From the NCBI GenBank assembly GCA_028293725.1, contig JAQGOE010000129.1:1-64000 (forward strand): DNA of 64,000 nt, written 5' to 3'. This DNA comes from Gammaproteobacteria bacterium (GTDB taxonomy: Bacteria; Pseudomonadota; Gammaproteobacteria; Steroidobacterales; Steroidobacteraceae). The notes below the pieces were generated by a model that made no database searches, was not told the DNA's origin, and worked only from the letters and a program-made list of their open reading frames with translations. Positions 52,008 to 63,777 of this stretch are shown piece by piece. Both the position numbers and the translations under genes were made by a program. Within the stretch, counting starts at the first letter, position 1. Each line of letters opens with the position of its first letter.

Positions 52008-53504
52008 CTATGCGCTCCCGGGCCAGCGCGCAAAGCAAGCCAGCAGCGCATCTTCGACCACCAGCAGCCGGCCGAGCCTCTCGACCGGGACGGAGAGCTC
52101 CTCGGCCCAGAGGGCCGGCGTCCCCGGCGGACCGTCATCCCGCGTCCGGCCAGGAAGCCGCCGGGTCAGCCAATCCACCACAGCCAGAGTATGGGGGCAG
52201 CCGTACGCCTTAAAACGTGCGGCTTTCACAATGCCGGACCCGGCGGTGAGGTGGAAGCGGACCCAGGTCTCTTGGGAGGGGCCGCCGGCCTCGCCGATGA
52301 GGGTGACGGCGTCGGTCGTGGAGGCGGCGCCGCTGTCTTCTGACGCTGGTGACAGCTCCCGCAGCCGCGTGACCTCGCGTTTCACCGCCTCGATTGCAAA
52401 ATCGACGTCGGCGACCTTGGTGTAGCGCCCGACGGTGAGACGAAGGGAACTCTGCGCCAATTGCGTGTCGCGGCCCAGTGCGCGGAGCACGTAGGAGGGT
52501 TCCGCCGAAGCCGAGTTGCAGGCCGAGCCTGTCGAAACAGCCAGGTCGGTCAGCCCGGTCACCAGGCTCTCGCCTTCGACACCCTCGAACGAGACATTCA
52601 GGATGCCGGGAATTCGGGCGGAGCCCGCTCCGTTGAGATGAGTGCCGCCCAGACCCTCCAAACCGTTCCAAAGACGCTCGCGCAAGGCGGTCAACCGCGG
52701 CTGTTCTTCGCCGACCAACCTAGCGGCCATCTCGCAGGCAACCCCGAGCCCGACAATCTGATGCGTAGCCAGCGTGCCTGGGCGCAGGCCCCTCTCCTGG
52801 CCGCCCCCGAACGACACCGGCTGCAGCAACGGACGGGACGCGCGCCGGGTGTATAGAGCGCCAACACCTTTCGGCCCGTAGATCTTGTGAGCGGTGAAGG
52901 ATAAGAAGTCGACCGGCAGGTTCCGCACGTCCACCGGTATCTTGCCGACCGCCTGAGCCGCGTCCGTGTGGAATGCCACGCCCCGATCGCGGCACAGCGC
53001 GCCGATCGCACCGACGTCCTGCATCACGCCGATCTCATTGTTCACGTACATGATCGACACGAGCACGGTGTCCGGGCGAAGCGCGGCACGCACGATTTCT
53101 GGGTCGATACGCCCTTGTCGATCAGGCGTCAGGTAGGTGACGGTGAAACCCTCGCGCTCGAGGCGCTTGCAAGGGTCGAGCACCGCCTTATGCTCGATAC
53201 GCGTCGTGACGATATGACGGCCGCGATCTGCATTCGCACGCGATACGCCGAGCACTGCAAGGTTGTTCGACTCGGTGGCGCCCGACGTGAAAGTGATCTC
53301 GTCCGGCTCCGCGCCAATAAGCGCGGCGACTTGCGCTCGCGCGGCCTCAACTCGTGCAGCGGCCCGCCGGCCGAAAATATGCGTCGACGACGCGTTTCCG
53401 AAATCGCCACTCTCAGTCAGGCAGGCGGCCATCTCGGTGGCAACAGCCGGGTCGACCGGCGTTGTCGCGGCGTAGTCAAGATAGACGGCACGGACGGCAG
53501 TCAC
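52008..53504 (-). CDS. Cysteine desulfurase IscS fused to a degenerate IscU-like domain
   Basis: A 498-residue protein, about 95 longer than IscS. Residues 1-385 are a class V aminotransferase-fold desulfurase: YLDYAATTPVD, PLP lysine K207 in SFTAHKIYG, and the mobile-loop cysteine C329 in STGSACNSAS. Residues about 410-498 resemble IscU: KAARFKAYGCPHTLAVVDW matches the second scaffold cysteine (C436), while the first is replaced near TWVRFHLTAG and the third by glycine in VERLGRLLVVEDA. Translation starts at GTG 53504, which overlaps the trmJ stop as GTGA and has AAGGAGG four bases upstream. The fused domain cannot hold a normal cluster alone; it might dock the desulfurase or an accessory scaffold. 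Confidence 0.85.
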   Translation of the reverse strand: MTAVRAVYLDYAATTPVDPAVATEMAACLTESGDFGNASSTHIFGRRAAARVEAARAQVAALIGAEPDEITFTSGATESNNLAVLGVSRANADRGRHIVTTRIEHKAVLDPCKRLEREGFTVTYLTPDRQGRIDPEIVRAALRPDTVLVSIMYVNNEIGVMQDVGAIGALCRDRGVAFHTDAAQAVGKIPVDVRNLPVDFLSFTAHKIYGPKGVGALYTRRASRPLLQPVSFGGGQERGLRPGTLATHQIVGLGVACEMAARLVGEEQPRLTALRERLWNGLEGLGGTHLNGAGSARIPGILNVSFEGVEGESLVTGLTDLAVSTGSACNSASAEPSYVLRALGRDTQLAQSSLRLTVGRYTKVADVDFAIEAVKREVTRLRELSPASEDSGAASTTDAVTLIGEAGGPSQETWVRFHLTAGSGIVKAARFKAYGCPHTLAVVDWLTRRLPGRTRDDGPPGTPALWAEELSVPVERLGRLLVVEDALLACFARWPGSA

Positions 53505-54301
53505 TCGCCCTCCTTGACGTGCTCCACCACATCAACTTGCGGTACCCCGTCGGGGCTGCCGACACGTGTCGCGCCCCCGGCGTGACGGCGCCGATTCTGC
53601 ACGGCCGTCAGAATCCCACGCAGGATGTTGACCTCATTCTTGTCGAGCTCGGCGCGCTGCAAAAAGCGACGAATGCGGCCCATGAGGTTGGTGCCACTCT
53701 GGGTACGGTCGCGAAAATCGATCTCCTCCATCACCTGCGCCAAATGGACATACATACGCTCCATATCCTCCGGTGCCGCCATCGGCGCAGCCCCGGGCGC
53801 GGTATCCACCGTCACGCCACGAGCGCGGAAGATCTCGTAGGTCACGAGTTGTACGGCCATGGCGAGATTGAGCGACAGATAAGCCTCGTTCGCGGGGATG
53901 CGGATGAGGATGTGGGCAGCCTCGAGGTCTTCGTTCGTCAGGCCCGTACGCTCCGCGCCGAACAGTACCGCTGCTGGCGAACGCCGCGACTCCACTACGA
54001 GCCGCTCGGCGGCATCTCGCACGTCGGCCACACGGAAATACTGGTCACGGTCGCGTGAGGTGGTGGCAGCCACGAATCCACAGCCGGCCAGCGCCTCACG
54101 GACGGAGTCCACGACTCGCGCGTTCGCAAGCACATCGTCAGCACCTGACGCGCGCGCGATGGCATCGCTATGCGGGAATAGCTTGGGTTTTACGAGCACG
54201 AGCTGATCGAGAGCCATGTTTTTCATGGCCCGTGCCACGGCGCCAATGTTGCCGGGGTGCGAAGGCTCGACGAGCACGATGCGAATGTCGGTGGAGATCA
54301 T
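53501..54301 (-). CDS. trmJ: tRNA (Cm/Um32) 2'-O-methyltransferase TrmJ
   Basis: About 266 residues from ATG 54301, SPOUT class. IRIVLVEPSHPGNIGAVARA, LFGAERTGLTNEDL and IRIPANEAYLSLNLAMAVQL are the knot-forming motifs. It methylates residue 32 of several tRNAs. In gammaproteobacteria it commonly precedes iscR-iscS; here it overlaps the IscS-type fusion by four bases, and no iscR is present between. An upstream ATG at 54361 lies in the divergent region facing suhB and was not used. Confidence 0.93.
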   Translation of the reverse strand: MISTDIRIVLVEPSHPGNIGAVARAMKNMALDQLVLVKPKLFPHSDAIARASGADDVLANARVVDSVREALAGCGFVAATTSRDRDQYFRVADVRDAAERLVVESRRSPAAVLFGAERTGLTNEDLEAAHILIRIPANEAYLSLNLAMAVQLVTYEIFRARGVTVDTAPGAAPMAAPEDMERMYVHLAQVMEEIDFRDRTQSGTNLMGRIRRFLQRAELDKNEVNILRGILTAVQNRRRHAGGATRVGSPDGVPQVDVVEHVKEGE

Positions 54302-54376
54302 CTGATACGCTTGAACATTGGTGAAAGGCCCGGGCCGCGCAAGCGGCGGCCTTTTCCACACTGGAGTCTATTTCTC

Positions 54377-55177
54377 GTGCATGCGCTTCTCAATATCGCT
54401 GTCAAGGCTGCGCGCCGCGCCGGCGAGGTCATTGTCCGGAATTTGAACCGTCTCGAATCGCTCACCGTCACGTCCAAGGGGCGTAACGACTTCGTGAGCG
54501 AGGTTGATACCCAGGCGGAGGCGGAGATCATTGCCATCATCCGCAAGCACTATCCGAACCACGCTTTTCTCGCGGAAGAAAGCGGAGCCACCGGTGATAA
54601 CGAAACCGTGTGGATCATCGACCCTCTCGATGGGACGACGAACTTCCTTCACGAGTTCCCCGTCTTCGCGGTCTCAATTGCCTGCCAGCAGAAAGGCCGT
54701 CTGGAGCACGCGGTAGTATACGACCCCATGCGCCAGGAGATCTTCACCGCCTCACGCGGCGGCGGCGCACACCTCGACAACCGGCGTATACGCGTGAGTA
54801 AACAGCGCGGTCTCGAAGGCTCCCTCGTCGCGACCGGTTTTCCATATCGCGCCAATACACGCTATATCGATGCCTATCTCGCCATGCTGAAGGTCGCGAT
54901 GGAGAGCACCGCGGGCGTGCGCCGACCGGGCGCCGCGGCGCTCGATCTGGCGTACGTCGCGTCCGGTCGCGTCGATGCGTTCTGGGAAATCGGGCTGTCG
55001 CCTTGGGATACCGCGGCGGGCACGCTCCTCATCCAGGAGGCCGGCGGCCGCATCGGCACGCTCGGCGGCGCGGAATACCGCCAGGAAGGCCACATTCTCG
55101 CCGGCACGCCAAAGGTCTACGCGGCACTGCTCGAAGCCTTCGCGCCACACGTTCCCCCCGAGATGCGCGCGAGTTGA
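54377..55177 (+). CDS. suhB: Inositol-1-monophosphatase
   Basis: A 266-residue protein from GTG 54377, which begins HALLNIAVKAARRAGEV as in SuhB. Metal-binding motifs are EES (LAEESGATG), WIIDPLDGTTNF and WDTAAGTLLIQEAG. In E. coli SuhB also acts in rRNA transcription antitermination. A GGAG lies ten bases upstream. It is divergent from trmJ; the frame runs back to 54257, antisense to the trmJ start, so earlier codons were rejected. Confidence 0.92.
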   Translation: MHALLNIAVKAARRAGEVIVRNLNRLESLTVTSKGRNDFVSEVDTQAEAEIIAIIRKHYPNHAFLAEESGATGDNETVWIIDPLDGTTNFLHEFPVFAVSIACQQKGRLEHAVVYDPMRQEIFTASRGGGAHLDNRRIRVSKQRGLEGSLVATGFPYRANTRYIDAYLAMLKVAMESTAGVRRPGAAALDLAYVASGRVDAFWEIGLSPWDTAAGTLLIQEAGGRIGTLGGAEYRQEGHILAGTPKVYAALLEAFAPHVPPEMRAS

Positions 55178-55254
55178 CTGATTTTCAACTCGGGGCCCGT
55201 AGCTCGCTTTCCAACTACGCCTTGCTGTAGAGTCCGCGCAAATTCGGGGGTGAT

Positions 55255-56745
55255 ATGCCGAACCAGCTTCTCGCGACCAAGTCCATTGACGAGCTGCAAG
55301 AGCAGGAGTCGAAGGGCAACCAACTGAACCGCGCCTTGTCCGCCACCTCCCTGACGCTGCTCGGCATCGGCGGCATCATCGGGACCGGTATTTTCGTGCT
55401 GACAGGCACCGCCGCGGCGAATCACGCCGGTCCGGCCCTTGCACTGTCCTTTATCATTGCCGGCATCGGGTGCACCCTCGCGGGGCTGTGCTACGCCGAG
55501 TTCGCCGCCATGATTCCTGTGTCGGGGAGCGCCTACTCCTACTCCTACGCGACCCTGGGCGAGGGCATCGCGTGGTTCATCGGCTGGAACCTCATTCTCG
55601 AGTATCTGTTTGCAGTTGCGACGGTCTCGACCGGATGGTCGGGTTATGTCTTGAGCCTGCTCGAGCAATTCAACATCCATCTGCCCACCGCGCTCACCCA
55701 CGCGCCCTTCGACCAGGGCACCGGGACGCTGAGTATCGTGAGTACCGGGGCAATCATCAACGTGCCGGCGATGGCAATCGTCGGGGCCATCGCCACCATC
55801 TGTTACATCGGGATCAAACAGTCGGCCACGTTCAATTCCGTCATCGTGGCGATCAAGGTCACGGTGGTCATTCTGTTCATCATTCTGGGCGTGAGTTACA
55901 TTGACACGTCCAACTGGCACCCCTTCATCCCGCCGAACACCGGCGAGTTCGGCCACTTCGGCTGGAGCGGCGTGATGGCGGCCTCCGGTGTTATTTTCTT
56001 CGCCTATATCGGCTTCGATGCGATCTCCACCGCCGCCCAGGAAACGCGCAACCCGCAGCGCGACATGCCTATCGGCATTCTGGCCAGTCTCGTCGTCTGC
56101 ACCCTGTTGTATGTGATCGTGGCAATCGTGCTGACCGGGATGGTGAGCTACAAGGACCTCGATGTAGCGGCTCCTGTCGCGCTCGCTATCGATAAGTACC
56201 CGGCGCTGCGTTGGCTGGGGCTGCCCGTGAAGCTGGGCGCAATCGCGGGAATGACCTCGGTCATGCTCGTGATGACTCTGGCGCAGGCGCGGATTTTCTT
56301 CGCGATGGCCCGCGACGGGCTGTTGCCGCCTTGGTTTTCGCGCGTCCACCCGAAGTTCAAAACGCCGTCCACCGGCACAGCAGTCACTGGCGTCACGGCG
56401 GCGATCATCGGTGGCCTTTTTCCGGTGCGCATCCTCGGCGAGTTGGTGTCGATCGGGACGTTGATGGCGTTCGTTACGGTGTGCATCGGCGTCCTGGTGC
56501 TGCGTCACACGCGTCCGGACCTGCCGCGCCCGTTCCGGGCTCCGTGGCCTTACGCCACCTGCATCCTCGGTGCGCTCATCTGCACCGCGATGATGGTTTC
56601 GCTGGGCGTCGCCACATGGTTGCGGCTCATTGTTTGGACGATCGTCGGTGTGATCGTCTATCTGGCCTACGGTCGCAAACACAGCAGGGTGGGCGCCGCG
56701 ATGAATGACTCGGCGGCTAAAGCGAGCCCGGCGACTATTCGCTAA
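55255..56745 (+). CDS. APC family amino-acid permease
   Basis: A 496-residue inner-membrane protein with 12-14 predicted helices. The first helix holds LLGIGGIIGTGIFVLTG, the unwound substrate-binding segment of APC transporters. FFAYIGFDAISTAAQETRNPQ (first 20 matter) and QARIFFAMARDGLLP identify the cationic amino-acid/YfnA-like subgroup. Amino acid specificity is unknown. It stands alone after suhB with a 77-base gap. Confidence 0.92.
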   Translation: MPNQLLATKSIDELQEQESKGNQLNRALSATSLTLLGIGGIIGTGIFVLTGTAAANHAGPALALSFIIAGIGCTLAGLCYAEFAAMIPVSGSAYSYSYATLGEGIAWFIGWNLILEYLFAVATVSTGWSGYVLSLLEQFNIHLPTALTHAPFDQGTGTLSIVSTGAIINVPAMAIVGAIATICYIGIKQSATFNSVIVAIKVTVVILFIILGVSYIDTSNWHPFIPPNTGEFGHFGWSGVMAASGVIFFAYIGFDAISTAAQETRNPQRDMPIGILASLVVCTLLYVIVAIVLTGMVSYKDLDVAAPVALAIDKYPALRWLGLPVKLGAIAGMTSVMLVMTLAQARIFFAMARDGLLPPWFSRVHPKFKTPSTGTAVTGVTAAIIGGLFPVRILGELVSIGTLMAFVTVCIGVLVLRHTRPDLPRPFRAPWPYATCILGALICTAMMVSLGVATWLRLIVWTIVGVIVYLAYGRKHSRVGAAMNDSAAKASPATIR

Positions 56746-56826
56746 CCGCGGGCCCGTCGCGGCCTGACGAGAGTACGACGCGGTCGTGCCGCAAGAGCTC
56801 TCGGCCGCGCGCGCCGGCAAACCGCG

Positions 56827-57576
56827 TCAGCCGCCCTCGTCCTCGTCCAGCGGCTTGTGCGCGTCGAGTTTGCGGCGTAGCCGGATGTTGACCAGCTCCA
56901 CGATTACCGCGAAGGCCATCGCGAAATACAGGTAGCCTTTCGGAATCTCGAATTCCAGCGCCTCACCAACGAGCGCCACGCCGATGAGAATGAGGAAGGC
57001 GAGCGCGAGCATCTTGATCGTGGGATAGCGCTCGATGAATGCGCCGACCCGGCGCGATATCCACATCATCACCAGCATCGATGCAATGATCGCGGCGACC
57101 ATGATTGTCAGCTCTTTTGCGAGACCGACGGCGGTAAACACCGAGTCGAGCGAGAAGACGACATCGATGGCGCCGATCTGTACCACGATCATTGCGAAGC
57201 TGGCATAGGCCTGCCGCGCACGCGCGGTCTGACGCCCGGCTCCCTCCAGAGTGTGGTGGATTTCGAGCACGCTCTTGGCGAGTAGAAACAGGCCGCCGCC
57301 GCCCAGGATGAGATCACGGCCGGAGAACCCCATGTCGCCAACATAAAACAAGGGTTGCACGAGGCCGGTAAGCCATACGATCGAGAACAACAGCGCGATG
57401 CGTGTCAGCATCGCAAGGGCGAGGCCGGTGATTCGGGCTGACTCCTGCCGCTCAGCCGGCAGGCGCCCCACCAGGATCGAGATGAATATGATGTTGTCGA
57501 AGCCGAGAACGATCTCGAGCAACGACAGGGTTACGAACGCCAGCCAGTTTTGCGGGTCGGCCAGCAAAGCGAGCAT
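56827..57576 (-). CDS. TerC family integral membrane protein
   Basis: A 249-residue protein with about seven hydrophobic helices. WLAFVTLSLLEIVLGFDNII and the charged VFSLDSVFTAVGL are the paired acidic motifs of TerC/Alx-type proteins, which are linked to manganese or calcium export and tellurium resistance. It lacks a C-terminal CBS/CorC part, so it is the short YgdQ-like form. It lies 9 bases after the secF stop, an uncommon partner for the Sec accessory operon. Confidence 0.9.
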   Translation of the reverse strand: MLALLADPQNWLAFVTLSLLEIVLGFDNIIFISILVGRLPAERQESARITGLALAMLTRIALLFSIVWLTGLVQPLFYVGDMGFSGRDLILGGGGLFLLAKSVLEIHHTLEGAGRQTARARQAYASFAMIVVQIGAIDVVFSLDSVFTAVGLAKELTIMVAAIIASMLVMMWISRRVGAFIERYPTIKMLALAFLILIGVALVGEALEFEIPKGYLYFAMAFAVIVELVNIRLRRKLDAHKPLDEDEGG

Positions 57577-57585
57577 GGTGCTCCC

Positions 57586-58518
57586 TCAGGGAAGCTCGTC
57601 GATGGCCTTCTTCGCCGATGGGAACAGGTGCTCCGCCGTCAATCCGCAGTCGAGCGCGATCGCGCTCGAGATATAGATCGATGAGTACGTGCCCGCGATG
57701 ATGCCGATCATCAGCGCTTCGGAGAAGCCGCGCAGAACCGGGCCCCCGAGGAACAACAGCGCCACGACGACGATGGACGTCACCACCTTCGTCATGATCG
57801 TACGCGACAGGGTCTGGTTGATCGACTGGTCGAGAACCAGGGCGGGCGCGAGACGGCGATTCGTCTCGAAGCGCTCGCGAATACGATCGAACACAACGAC
57901 GGTATCGTTCAGCGAGTAACCGATTACGGCCAGGATGGCTGCGACCACGGGCAGATCGAACTCCGTCTGGCTCACCGAGAAGATGCCTATGACCAGGATA
58001 GGGTCATGCAACACGGCGAGGATGGCTCCGAACGAGAGGCGCCACGTATGAAAGCGGAAGGCTATGTAAATGAAGATGAGCAGTAGCGTGAAGCTCAATG
58101 CCCAGATGGCGCTCGTGCGCAGCTCGTTACCGACCTGAGGTCCGACAACCTCGAGTTGCGGCACTTTCGCTGTCGCGTCGATGGACTTCACCACTGTTTC
58201 GAGCTTCGAGCGGATCGAAGCCTCGGTCTGTGACGGGTCGGGTGGCAGGCGGATCACGACATCGCGGGATGAGCCGAAGTTCTGAACCTGGGGCTCGTGG
58301 AATCCGGCGGCGGTGAGCTTGCTGCGCACGTCGTCGACGTTAGCCGCCTGGGTGAAGCTGACCTGCGCGTTAACACCGCCCGTGAAATCGATGCCGAGAT
58401 TCAGGCCGCGAGTAAAAAAGGAGACGACCGAGGCGATCATCAACACGGCCGAGAGCGTGTACCACACCTTGCGTGTGGCCATGAATGGGTAGCTGGTCTG
58501 GTGACTGAAAAATTCCAC
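57586..58518 (-). CDS. secF: Protein-export membrane protein SecF
   Basis: A 310-residue protein with six membrane helices. TRGLNLGIDFTGGVNAQVSF is the P1-type start of the periplasmic domain; VVAAILAVIGYSLNDTVVVF and DRIRERFE are the signature of the core. SecF with SecD uses the proton motive force to pull translocated proteins into the periplasm. It is 11 bases after secD and before a TerC gene. Confidence 0.96.
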   Translation of the reverse strand: MEFFSHQTSYPFMATRKVWYTLSAVLMIASVVSFFTRGLNLGIDFTGGVNAQVSFTQAANVDDVRSKLTAAGFHEPQVQNFGSSRDVVIRLPPDPSQTEASIRSKLETVVKSIDATAKVPQLEVVGPQVGNELRTSAIWALSFTLLLIFIYIAFRFHTWRLSFGAILAVLHDPILVIGIFSVSQTEFDLPVVAAILAVIGYSLNDTVVVFDRIRERFETNRRLAPALVLDQSINQTLSRTIMTKVVTSIVVVALLFLGGPVLRGFSEALMIGIIAGTYSSIYISSAIALDCGLTAEHLFPSAKKAIDELP

Positions 58519-58529
58519 GCGGGCGTTCC

Positions 58530-60401
58530 TTAGATCGGCAAGCGGGCGAGTTTGCGCCGGCCGCCGTACATGAGCGTGATGAGAGCACGGCTACCCATCA
58601 GGGAAGTGAACATGGAGGTCGCGATGCCGAGGGTCAGCACGACAGCGAAACCACGGATGGGGCCGGCGCCGAAAACCCAGAGCACCACGCCGGCGATCAG
58701 GGTGGTGATGTTTGAATCGGCGATAGCCGAAAACGCTTTCTCGAACCCTGCCCGGATCGCCGCCTGCGGCGACACACCCTTGCGGATTTCCTCACGGATA
58801 CGCTCATAGATAAGCACGTTGGCGTCCACCGCCATACCGACCGTGAGAATGATGCCGGCGATGCCAGGCAACGACAGCGAGGCGCCCATCATCGAGAGCA
58901 AGGCAGTCAACAGGACGACGTTCGCCAGCAGGACAAGGTCCGCGACGAGGCCGAAAACCTTGTAGTAAATCGCCATGAAGGCAAATACGCCGGCCATACC
59001 GATGACCAGGGCCATCACACCTTTGTCGATATTTTCGCTGCCGACACTCGGTCCCACGACCCGCTCTTCGACCGCATAAACCGGAGTCGCCAGCGAGCCG
59101 GAGCGCAGCAACAGGGACAGGTCGCGGGCCTCACCTGCGCTGAGTCCCGTGATCTCGAATTGGGTGCTGAACACGCCGCGAATGGTTGCGTCGTTGATGA
59201 CCTGCTCGTCGGTGATATCACGCGTTACGGGCTTGCCGTCCACGACGGTGGTCTCGCGATGCTTCTCGATGAGCACGACCGCCATCGGCTTGTTGAGGTT
59301 GGCCTTGGTCGTCTTCAACATGTTGTCACCGGCGCGTGCGTCGAGTCTCACACTGACACCAACGCCTTGTTGTGTCTGCGTGACGGTGGCATTCGTGAGC
59401 TGATCGCCGGTAGCGATGATTTCGCGCTTCAGCAGCACGGGACGTCCGAAACGCGTATTCGTGTAAAGCTTAGAGCCTAGCGGCGCCCGGCCCTGTGCCT
59501 TCGCTTCGAAGGCGTTGTTCTTGGTGTCCTCGAGCCTGAACTCGAGTGTCGCCACCCGGCCGAGCAGATTCTTGATGTCGGCGGAATTCTGCACACCGGG
59601 CAACTGCACGTTGATGCGCTCGAGACCCTGTCGCTGCACGATCGGCTCGGAGACGCCCAGTTCGTTCACCCGATTACGCAGCGTGGTGATGTTCTGCTGA
59701 ATCGCGTAGTCCTGGCGTTCCTTGATTTGCGCAGGTGTCATCAGCGCCTGAATCGCATTGCCGCTGGCGAGACTTTCCTGTGAGACGGACAGGCCCTGGA
59801 ACGGCTGACTCAGAGCATTCCGCGCAGCGGCGGTATCCGCCTCCGGCGTGAGTATGACGCGCACGGCATCGGGACGGCCGCTGTTGACCGACAACGTGGT
59901 GATGTCTTTGAACGGGATATTGGCGGCGGCAAGCGCGCGCCGGGCATCCTGGGCGTAGCCCTCCAGGGCCTGGTTCACCGCGCTGTTCACATCAACCTGG
60001 TAGAGGAGATAGAGACCCCCGCGCAGGTCCAAGCCCAACGCCATGGGCCGCAGACCTAGCGTACGCAGGAATTCAGGCGTACGCGGCGCGAACGAAAGCG
60101 CCGTGATGTAAGTGTCCTTGTAGTGTTCGTTTACGGCGTCGCTAGCGGCCAACTGGTCGGCAACGCCATTGAAACGCACCATCAGGCGACCTTTGTCGAT
60201 ATAACTTCGAACGAAGGACACCTTCTTGTCTTTGAGATACGCCTCGACTTCCTTGCTTGAACCGTCGGTAATGGCGGCGTGATCCTTGCGCGCAATCTGC
60301 AGCGCCGGGTCGGAGCCGAAGAAGTTAGGCGACGCGAACAGCAGGCCCAGTACGAGGACCGCGGCGACGAGGATGTATTTCCAGCGGGCGTATTCGAGCA
60401 T
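58530..60401 (-). CDS. secD: Protein-export membrane protein SecD
   Basis: A 623-residue protein, near the E. coli length. WKYILVAAVLVLGLLFASPN is the first helix; LGLDLRGGLYLLYQVD starts the large periplasmic head; TVGMAVDANVLIYERIREE is the conserved TM4 motif with the functionally essential aspartate. It pairs with SecF. The ATG is 3 bases after the yajC stop, a normal operon junction. Confidence 0.97.
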   Translation of the reverse strand: MLEYARWKYILVAAVLVLGLLFASPNFFGSDPALQIARKDHAAITDGSSKEVEAYLKDKKVSFVRSYIDKGRLMVRFNGVADQLAASDAVNEHYKDTYITALSFAPRTPEFLRTLGLRPMALGLDLRGGLYLLYQVDVNSAVNQALEGYAQDARRALAAANIPFKDITTLSVNSGRPDAVRVILTPEADTAAARNALSQPFQGLSVSQESLASGNAIQALMTPAQIKERQDYAIQQNITTLRNRVNELGVSEPIVQRQGLERINVQLPGVQNSADIKNLLGRVATLEFRLEDTKNNAFEAKAQGRAPLGSKLYTNTRFGRPVLLKREIIATGDQLTNATVTQTQQGVGVSVRLDARAGDNMLKTTKANLNKPMAVVLIEKHRETTVVDGKPVTRDITDEQVINDATIRGVFSTQFEITGLSAGEARDLSLLLRSGSLATPVYAVEERVVGPSVGSENIDKGVMALVIGMAGVFAFMAIYYKVFGLVADLVLLANVVLLTALLSMMGASLSLPGIAGIILTVGMAVDANVLIYERIREEIRKGVSPQAAIRAGFEKAFSAIADSNITTLIAGVVLWVFGAGPIRGFAVVLTLGIATSMFTSLMGSRALITLMYGGRRKLARLPI

Positions 60402-60404
60402 GGC

Positions 60405-60734
60405 TCAGGCGCTTTTCAGAGTGCCCTTGGGCATGAGGGAACCGACCTGGAACTTCTGCACCTTCACGCGCACGCCATCGGCGATCTCGATCGTGACGAA
60501 CGAATCGCCCACTTCGATGACCTTGCCGAGAATGCCGCCGGTGGTGACCACCTCATCGCCGGCCGAAAGCTTGGACACCAGGGCCTGGTGCTCCTTGGCT
60601 TTCTTCTGCTGCGGACGGATGAGCAGGAAGTAAAAAATGACCACGAACACCACCATCATGAGGATGGGTGCGAACTGCCCGCCCGGCGTACCCGGGGAGG
60701 CCTGGGCGAAGGCATCAGGAATCAAACCATTCAT
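60405..60734 (-). CDS. yajC: Sec translocon accessory subunit YajC
   Basis: A 109-residue protein with one N-terminal helix (QFAPILMMVVFVVIFYFLLI), the conserved RPQQKKAKEHQALVSKLSAG and GDEVVTTGGILGKV. It belongs to the SecDF-YajC complex. It starts the operon proper; upstream (60735-61186) lies a repeat-rich stretch between it and tgt. Confidence 0.95.
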   Translation of the reverse strand: MNGLIPDAFAQASPGTPGGQFAPILMMVVFVVIFYFLLIRPQQKKAKEHQALVSKLSAGDEVVTTGGILGKVIEVGDSFVTIEIADGVRVKVQKFQVGSLMPKGTLKSA

Positions 60735-61186
60735 ACGAGCACCTTGTCGGCAAGCCCGCCGGACCCCGGCGGGAGCAAAGGGGCGGCATTATGCCACAGC
60801 GCTCGTGGGGGCCTGCTTCGGAGTCAGAGGGGGGAAACGACCCGGATTGGGGGCTTGGGGGCGCGCGGACCCGCGGCTCCGAGCGGAGAGGGCTGAGGCT
60901 GCGACATAACCTGCCCGCCGCTAGTTGGTGGGCCGCTGGTGGGAGGATCGGCTCCTGCTCACGAGGTAGCCAGAGCGCTCGCTGCCGGACCGGCATTTGC
61001 CTACGCGAGGTAGCCAGCAGGCTAGTCGGCGGGCCGCTGGTCGCGGAGGATCAGCTCCTGCTCACGAGCTGGCCGGACCGCTAGTTGGCGGCGGGCCACT
61101 GGTCGGCGCATCGGCTCTTGCTCACGAGCTAGCCAGCGCGCTCGCGCCAGCGGACCGGCATCTGCTTGCGCGAGATAGCCGGCCGG
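60735..61186. repeat. Degenerate tandem repeats between yajC and tgt
   Basis: This 452-base gap has no gene. Units begin CTAGTTGGTGGGCCGCTGGT at 60921, CTAGTCGGCGGGCCGCTGGT at 61022 and CTAGTTGGCGGCGGGCCACT at 61081; a fourth CTAGTCGGC copy at 61187 is the tgt stop codon itself. Between units are related stretches such as GACCGGCATTTGCCTACGCG and GACCGGCATCTGCTTGCGCG. Spacings are 101, 59 and 106 bases. GGATCGGCTCCTGCTCACGAG (21 bases, given here as its first 20, GGATCGGCTCCTGCTCACGA) recurs in two or three variants. The repeats look like partial copies of the tgt 3' end. 60735-60920 holds no further structure I can name. Confidence 0.6.
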
Positions 61187-63573
<2,387 letters not shown>

Positions 63574-63662
63574 CCGCGAATGTTACACGGCCCCGGTGGC
63601 CCTGCATGCTCCGCCGCCCCGGACCGTCACTCCGCCCCATACCCTCGCCGCGAAAGGCCCTT

Positions 63663-63668
63663 TATACT
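63663..63668 (+). promoter_or_regulatory. Candidate -10 box of tRNA-Leu
   Basis: TATACT (5 of 6 to TATAAT) lies 22 bases before the mature tRNA. A -35 at 17-base spacing is poor (TACCCT). Position and quality fit a tRNA promoter. Confidence 0.4.
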
Positions 63669-63690
63669 CCCCGCCCCCTGACCCCTCGCA

Positions 63691-63777
63691 GCCCGAGTGG
63701 CGGAATTGGTAGACGCAGCGGACTCAAAATCCGCCGCCCTTAAAAGCGTGTCGGTTCGACTCCGACCTCGGGCACCA
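63691..63777 (+). tRNA. leuX: tRNA-Leu (anticodon CAA)
   Basis: Acceptor GCCCGAG (63691-63697) pairs with CTCGGGC (63767-63773), followed by discriminator A and an encoded CCA (63775-63777). The anticodon stem GCGGA/TCCGC encloses the loop CTCAAAA, giving CAA. A long variable arm and a GGTTCGACTCC T-loop fit a class II tRNA-Leu. The symbol follows E. coli usage for the CAA isoacceptor. tRNA-Leu genes are frequent integration sites, but no repeat of its 3' end is seen in the 223 bases that remain. Confidence 0.95.

Noticed and set aside
55117..56820. A 567-codon frame antisense to the APC permease
   Set aside because: It is a high-GC mirror frame: rich in Arg, Asp, Gly and His with no domain, while the plus strand encodes a complete permease.
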